Shown here: piece by piece, positions 6,681 through 9,557 of the stretch
How positions within the stretch are numbered: position 1 is the stretch's first letter
Layout: the number at the start of each line of letters is the position of its first letter
Assembly (NCBI GenBank): GCA_017616955.1
Contig: JAFZXD010000039.1
Span: forward strand, 1-9,557
DNA: 9,557 bases
Reading direction: 5' to 3'
Source: Eubacterium sp.
GTDB taxonomy: Bacteria > Bacillota > Clostridia > Lachnospirales > Lachnospiraceae
Made by a program: the position numbers and the translations under genes
The notes under the pieces: generated by a model
What the model was told of the DNA's origin: nothing
Databases searched by the model: none
The model's input: the letters and a program-made list of their open reading frames with translations, nothing else

Positions 6681-7997
6681 TTATCGTGTAAGGGATTCGA
6701 AGTCTTTGTAGAATCCCGGATATGATTTGTTTACAGCCATAGGATCTTCTATGGTGACAGGTCCCTGCGCGCGTATTGATGCTATAGCAGCGGACATAGC
6801 TATTCGGTGATCGTTGTATGATGAAACGGTACCGGAGGTAAGAGAATCTCTGCCTTCGATGTAGAGGGAGTTATTCTCTTCATATATATTGACACCTAAA
6901 GCTGACAGGGTATTGATTACGGTCATTACTCTGTCACTTTCTTTTATTCTGAGTCTTTCGATATTGTTGATTACAGTTGTTCCTTCCGAAAGGGATGCAA
7001 CAACAGAAAGGATAGGAACGAGATCCGGAATATCTGATGCGTCTATTGTTATCGCATGCATTTTTTTAGGAGTAACAGTTACGGAATCACCGGATACAGC
7101 GATATCAGCGCCGAACTTCCTGAGTATATCCACAACAGCCTTATCTCCTTGAAGAGAGTCCATATTTAAACCACTGACAGTTACAGGTGATTCTGATATA
7201 GCTCCTGCTGAAAGGAAGAATGCAGCATTAGACCAGTCTCCGTCTGATTTGATCACAGGATCTGCGTGGAAAGTCTGTCCACCAGGAATTCGGAATATGG
7301 TTTCTTCCTTGTCGGATGAAGTGATATGTTCTTCGGTGATTCGTATAGAATAGTGACGAAGTACGTCAAGAGCGATATCTACGTAAGGACGTGACTGGAG
7401 TACACCGGTTACGTGGAGTTCGCTGTCTTCTTCAAGATTTGGAAGTCCCAGAAGAAGTCCGGTAACAAACTGTGAAGATACATTTCCGGCTATAGTATAT
7501 ACGCCACCTTTAAGTTTTCCTTCAATATGGAGTGGATTGGATCCCTGTGGAGACATGGTTAGACCATGAGCTTCGAGCTCTTCATAGAGAGGTGAAAGTG
7601 GACGGTCACTGAGACGACCATGCATATGAATGTCTGCACCACATCCAAGAGCTCCGATCACGGGAAGCAGAAATCTGAGTGTAGAACCGCTTTCTCCGCA
7701 ATCTATCTCCGGGATAGATTCATTTTTTTTTATAATAGGGTTAACTGTTATAGAATCAGAATCCTCCAGAATGTCTGCGCCTAATCCGATGAGAGATGAG
7801 GCGGTAGCTTCTATATCTTTGGATGTTCCGACTTTCAGAACTTTAACAGGAGAATCAGATAATGCCGCACATATAAGAAGTCTGTGAACGTGTGACTTTG
7901 ATGCGATGGCATTTACAGTTCCTCCAAAAGAACGATTCGACATATCGATTGTCAGGCTATCCGCTATAGTTGATGTAATGGGAGAATTCTTGCACAT
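6681..7997 (-). CDS. aroA: 3-phosphoshikimate 1-carboxyvinyltransferase (EPSP synthase)
   Basis: AroA joins phosphoenolpyruvate to shikimate-3-phosphate, the sixth step of the shikimate pathway, in the cytosol; it is the glyphosate target. The protein has 438 residues, close to the usual length. Active-site landmarks are SKSHVHR (33-39; K34, S35, R39), DCGESGSTLRFL (99-110; G104, R108), GRLSDRPL (127-134), SSQF (174-177), SRPY (201-204), IPDLVP (323-328; catalytic D325), ERLRIKESDR (347-356; E353), NDHRIAM (395-401; R398) and NKSYPGF (423-429; K424). The ATG start has AAAGGA (minus strand, 8005-8010) 7 bases upstream. It lies 63 bases after the exchanger gene on the same strand, with no convincing own promoter, so it may be cotranscribed with it. 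A run of nine A residues interrupts codons 89-92. Identification is very secure. Confidence 0.97.
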   Translation of the reverse strand: MCKNSPITSTIADSLTIDMSNRSFGGTVNAIASKSHVHRLLICAALSDSPVKVLKVGTSKDIEATASSLIGLGADILEDSDSITVNPIIKKNESIPEIDCGESGSTLRFLLPVIGALGCGADIHMHGRLSDRPLSPLYEELEAHGLTMSPQGSNPLHIEGKLKGGVYTIAGNVSSQFVTGLLLGLPNLEEDSELHVTGVLQSRPYVDIALDVLRHYSIRITEEHITSSDKEETIFRIPGGQTFHADPVIKSDGDWSNAAFFLSAGAISESPVTVSGLNMDSLQGDKAVVDILRKFGADIAVSGDSVTVTPKKMHAITIDASDIPDLVPILSVVASLSEGTTVINNIERLRIKESDRVMTVINTLSALGVNIYEENNSLYIEGRDSLTSGTVSSYNDHRIAMSAAIASIRAQGPVTIEDPMAVNKSYPGFYKDFESLTR

Positions 7998-8004
7998 ATT
8001 TATA

Positions 8005-8010
8005 TCCTTT
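8005..8010 (-). promoter_or_regulatory. Ribosome binding site of aroA
   Basis: AAAGGA on the minus strand, 7 bases before the ATG at 7997. The rest of the 63-base gap between the exchanger stop and aroA shows only a weak TAACT/AGTTA dyad and no convincing promoter or terminator. Confidence 0.6.
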
Positions 8011-8060
8011 ATGAAATCATATACGAGTTAACTGTGAATAGTTACCATTTGCGTTAATAT

Positions 8061-8996
8061 TTACAGTAGATATACGAAGTAGGCGGTGTAGCTTACAAGC
8101 ATGATGAGACCACCTAATCGGTTTAACTTTTTATTCTTCAGAGTCAGTATCCATAGCAGGAGTGCTGCTCCAAGTGCAACGAAACCATCTATGATAAAGT
8201 TGGCTCCGTTTTCGAGATACGGAAGATCTATGATCAAACTGGTTGTTCCGAGAATAAACAGAATGTTGAACAGATTGCTTCCTACTATATTTCCTATTGC
8301 CAGATCTGCATTTCCTTTTCTGGCAGCAGTAACCGAAGTCATAAGCTCGGGGAGTGATGTTCCGAAGGCTACGATCGTAAGACCGATAACTCTGTCGGAT
8401 ACTCCGAATATACCTGCAACCTGAGATGCTCCGCTGACAACGAAGCGGCTTCCGAAAATGATTGCGGCAAGTCCACCCAGAACATACACAGGGATGAGCG
8501 CGGTGCGTATCCCTTTACTTTCTTCGTCTTCGGCTTCTTTGTTCTTAGTGTACCAGAACAGGTAGACAAAGTATCCGAGAAGACATACAAGAAAGATTAT
8601 TCCGGAAAACTTGGTAAAGGAACCTTTTGCCATACCCCATGATATCATAACTATGGTCATGATGATCATGAAAGGAATATCTATCTTAACGGTATCTTTT
8701 TGAACGTTAAGTGATGTGACAACAGCTGTAAGTCCGAGGATGAGAAGTATATTCATGATATTGCTGCCCAGGACATTTCCTATAGATATACCATTATTAC
8801 CCATCAGACCGGCACTTATACTAACGGCGGCCTCAGGGGCGCTGGTGCCCATAGCAACTATTGTAAGACCGATAACTATCTGGGGAACACCCAGTTTAGA
8901 AGCGATTGCGGCGGCTCCGTCAACAAAGAAGTCTGCACCCTTGGTAAGAAGTACGAATCCGATAACAACCTTAACAATACCGATAAGGATTTCCAA
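8061..8996 (-). CDS. CaCA-family sodium/calcium exchanger-like protein (YrbG type)
   Basis: This 311-residue inner-membrane antiporter probably exports Ca2+ in exchange for Na+ or H+. It shows the two inverted alpha repeats of the Ca2+/cation antiporter superfamily. Repeat 1 has VAMGTSAPE (48-56 region; E55) and GNVLGSNIMN (73-82). Repeat 2 has VAFGTSLPE (209-217; E217) and GNIVGSNLFN (235-244). The two glutamates correspond to the ion-coordinating pair of NCX_Mj. About ten hydrophobic segments are visible, with a charged cytosolic loop (KNKEAEDEESKG, 151-162) between the halves. The start is TTG at 8996, chosen because GGAGGT lies 7 bases upstream and no ATG in frame fits. N244 replaces the Asp seen there in some homologues. 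It is the first gene of a minus-strand pair with aroA. The family is secure; the ions are inferred. Confidence 0.92.
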   Translation of the reverse strand: MEILIGIVKVVIGFVLLTKGADFFVDGAAAIASKLGVPQIVIGLTIVAMGTSAPEAAVSISAGLMGNNGISIGNVLGSNIMNILLILGLTAVVTSLNVQKDTVKIDIPFMIIMTIVMISWGMAKGSFTKFSGIIFLVCLLGYFVYLFWYTKNKEAEDEESKGIRTALIPVYVLGGLAAIIFGSRFVVSGASQVAGIFGVSDRVIGLTIVAFGTSLPELMTSVTAARKGNADLAIGNIVGSNLFNILFILGTTSLIIDLPYLENGANFIIDGFVALGAALLLWILTLKNKKLNRLGGLIMLVSYTAYFVYLL

Positions 8997-9003
8997 AGTA
9001 GTA

Positions 9004-9009
9004 ACCTCC
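9004..9009 (-). promoter_or_regulatory. Strong ribosome binding site deciding a TTG start
   Basis: GGAGGT on the minus strand is the best Shine-Dalgarno sequence in the window. It is 7 bases from the TTG at 8994-8996, and no ATG or GTG is available at a usable distance in that frame. Confidence 0.75.
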
Positions 9010-9025
9010 GAGCAAAAAAGTATTG

Positions 9026-9053
9026 ATTTGTATTGCTTTAAAACAGTACAAAT
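9026..9053. promoter_or_regulatory. 28-bp imperfect palindrome, candidate operator
   Basis: The two 14-base arms (9026-9039 and 9040-9053) pair at 12 of 14 positions; the mismatches are 9033/9046 and 9036/9043. The core is TTTAAA with no spacer, which suits a dimeric DNA-binding protein better than an RNA hairpin. It lies in the divergent exchanger/tyrA gap, next to the likely -10 box of the exchanger and about 36 bases upstream of the tyrA -35 box. I cannot name the regulator. Confidence 0.5.
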
Positions 9054-9079
9054 TTATCATAAGTTGGTGGTTTTTACAA
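9051..9079 (-). promoter_or_regulatory. Weak candidate promoter for the exchanger-aroA pair
   Basis: On the minus strand TTGTAA (9074-9079) is followed after 17 bases by TAAATT (9051-9056), each matching 4 of 6 consensus bases. A TATGAT (9057-9062) is an alternative -10 with a poor -35. Either would start transcription inside or at the edge of the palindrome. Confidence 0.3.
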
Positions 9080-9088
9080 GCACCGTGG

Positions 9089-9117
9089 TTGACAAAAGTA
9101 AGACGGCGGAGTATACT
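9089..9117 (+). promoter_or_regulatory. Near-consensus sigma-A promoter for tyrA
   Basis: A perfect TTGACA (9089-9094), a 17-base spacer, and TATACT (9112-9117, 5 of 6 consensus). The start would be near 9124, giving a leader of about 50 bases. That leader is too short for a T-box and shows no terminator-like hairpin. Confidence 0.8.
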
Positions 9118-9173
9118 TTGTTACGTTAATGCGATAAAGTGAAATTATTATAAATATATAAAGGATGAATAAA

Positions 9174-9557
9174 ATGGCAGATGTTGAAATAATATCCCGA
9201 TTTTCGGAATCAGAAGTTAAAGTGGTAGGTGTTGCGGGTCTGGGACTTATCGGAGGTTCCTTCGCAAAGTGTTTCAAAAAATACAGTGATGCGAAAATTC
9301 TCGGCTGTGATACCGATAAAGAAGTTCTGGCGAATGCCCTTGAAGAAGGTGTACTTGATGCAGAGCTAACCGAAGAGAATATATCAGAGTGCGATTTGAT
9401 CATTCCGGCTTTATATAATCAGGCGGCTATAGATTTCGTACAAAATATGGCTCCTCATTTCAAGCAGGTTGCAATAGGTCTGGACACGGGTGGACTGCAG
9501 AGCCGACTCTGTAAGGAGTGCTTCCCTATTGCTCAGGAATACGGTTTTACATGTATC
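9174..9557 (+). CDS. tyrA: Prephenate dehydrogenase, 3'-truncated by window edge
   Basis: This enzyme oxidatively decarboxylates prephenate to 4-hydroxyphenylpyruvate with NAD+, the committed step to tyrosine. The 128 visible codons cover the N-terminal Rossmann domain: a 15-residue lead, then VVGVAGLGLIGGSFAK (17-32) with G22, G24 and G27 of GxGxxG, and D46 at the end of the second strand (ILGCD), which favours NAD+ over NADP+. SECDLIIPALYNQAAIDFV and the stretch ending EYGFTCI match the clostridial TyrA pattern just before the expected GGHPMAG motif, which lies beyond the window. The ATG at 9174 has AAGGA (9161-9165) 8 bases upstream; an earlier ATG at 9165 meets TAA after one codon. With aroA nearby, this is an aromatic amino acid neighbourhood. 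Any C-terminal ACT domain cannot be seen. Confidence 0.9.
   Translation, partial: MADVEIISRFSESEVKVVGVAGLGLIGGSFAKCFKKYSDAKILGCDTDKEVLANALEEGVLDAELTEENISECDLIIPALYNQAAIDFVQNMAPHFKQVAIGLDTGGLQSRLCKECFPIAQEYGFTCI

Noticed and set aside
6692..6717. Perfect 7-base inverted repeat GGGATTC/GAATCCC with a 12-base loop after the 4-TM gene
   Set aside because: It codes for the conserved C-terminus of aroA and has no T run on either strand, so it is not a convincing intrinsic terminator. It may be chance.
6889..6916. TTGACA with a TATTGA 16 bases downstream on the plus strand inside aroA
   Set aside because: The -10 matches only 3 of 6 bases, and the site is antisense within a conserved gene with nothing downstream to express.
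8716..9129. 137-codon plus-strand open frame across the exchanger 5' end
   Set aside because: Mostly antisense to conserved exchanger sequence; its 3' part crosses the palindrome and the tyrA promoter, so it is a shadow.
9074..9403. 109-codon minus-strand open frame over the tyrA start
   Set aside because: Antisense to the Rossmann motif of tyrA and to its promoter.

Overview
The window reads as a chromosomal housekeeping segment of a low-to-moderate GC Firmicute, most likely a Lachnospiraceae member (Butyrivibrio or Roseburia type). The evidence is that MnmG, the DEDDh exonuclease, EPSP synthase and prephenate dehydrogenase resemble clostridial forms as I remember them. Arg is mostly AGA, ribosome binding sites are strong (AGAGG, AAAGGA, GGAGGT), and GTG and TTG starts occur. 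No search was run, so the genus is a guess. I see no mobile element, CRISPR array, tRNA or rRNA. Gene density is high, and no gene-free stretch exceeds 300 bases.

Region 1 (1-3338) is a rearranged gid locus. It holds the 3' part of mnmG (tRNA wobble uridine modification). A GTG-started DEDDh exonuclease with a C-terminal Cys/His cluster follows in the same operon. rsmG (16S rRNA m7G methyltransferase) converges on them from the other strand. In many Firmicutes rsmG follows mnmG directly on the same strand.

Region 2 (3339-6664) opens with a 152-bp divergent promoter region. Behind it is a three-gene plus-strand operon: an LCP-family (LytR-CpsA-Psr) membrane protein with an unusual N-terminal half, a sugar-phosphate-type nucleotidyltransferase, and a 4-TM protein of unknown function that overlaps the transferase gene by 20 bases. 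An activating enzyme beside a polymer-attaching enzyme suggests cell-surface glycopolymer work, but that is inference.

Region 3 (6681-9557) is an aromatic amino acid neighbourhood. A CaCA-family cation exchanger and aroA (EPSP synthase, shikimate pathway) lie in series on the minus strand. A divergent tyrA-like prephenate dehydrogenase starts at 9174 and runs off the window. The 177-bp gap between exchanger and tyrA carries a near-consensus sigma-A promoter for tyrA and a 28-bp imperfect palindrome over the likely start of exchanger transcription.

I did not find a clearly new system. The observations most worth checking are the palindrome, the two-module exonuclease, and the LCP/nucleotidyltransferase/4-TM operon.
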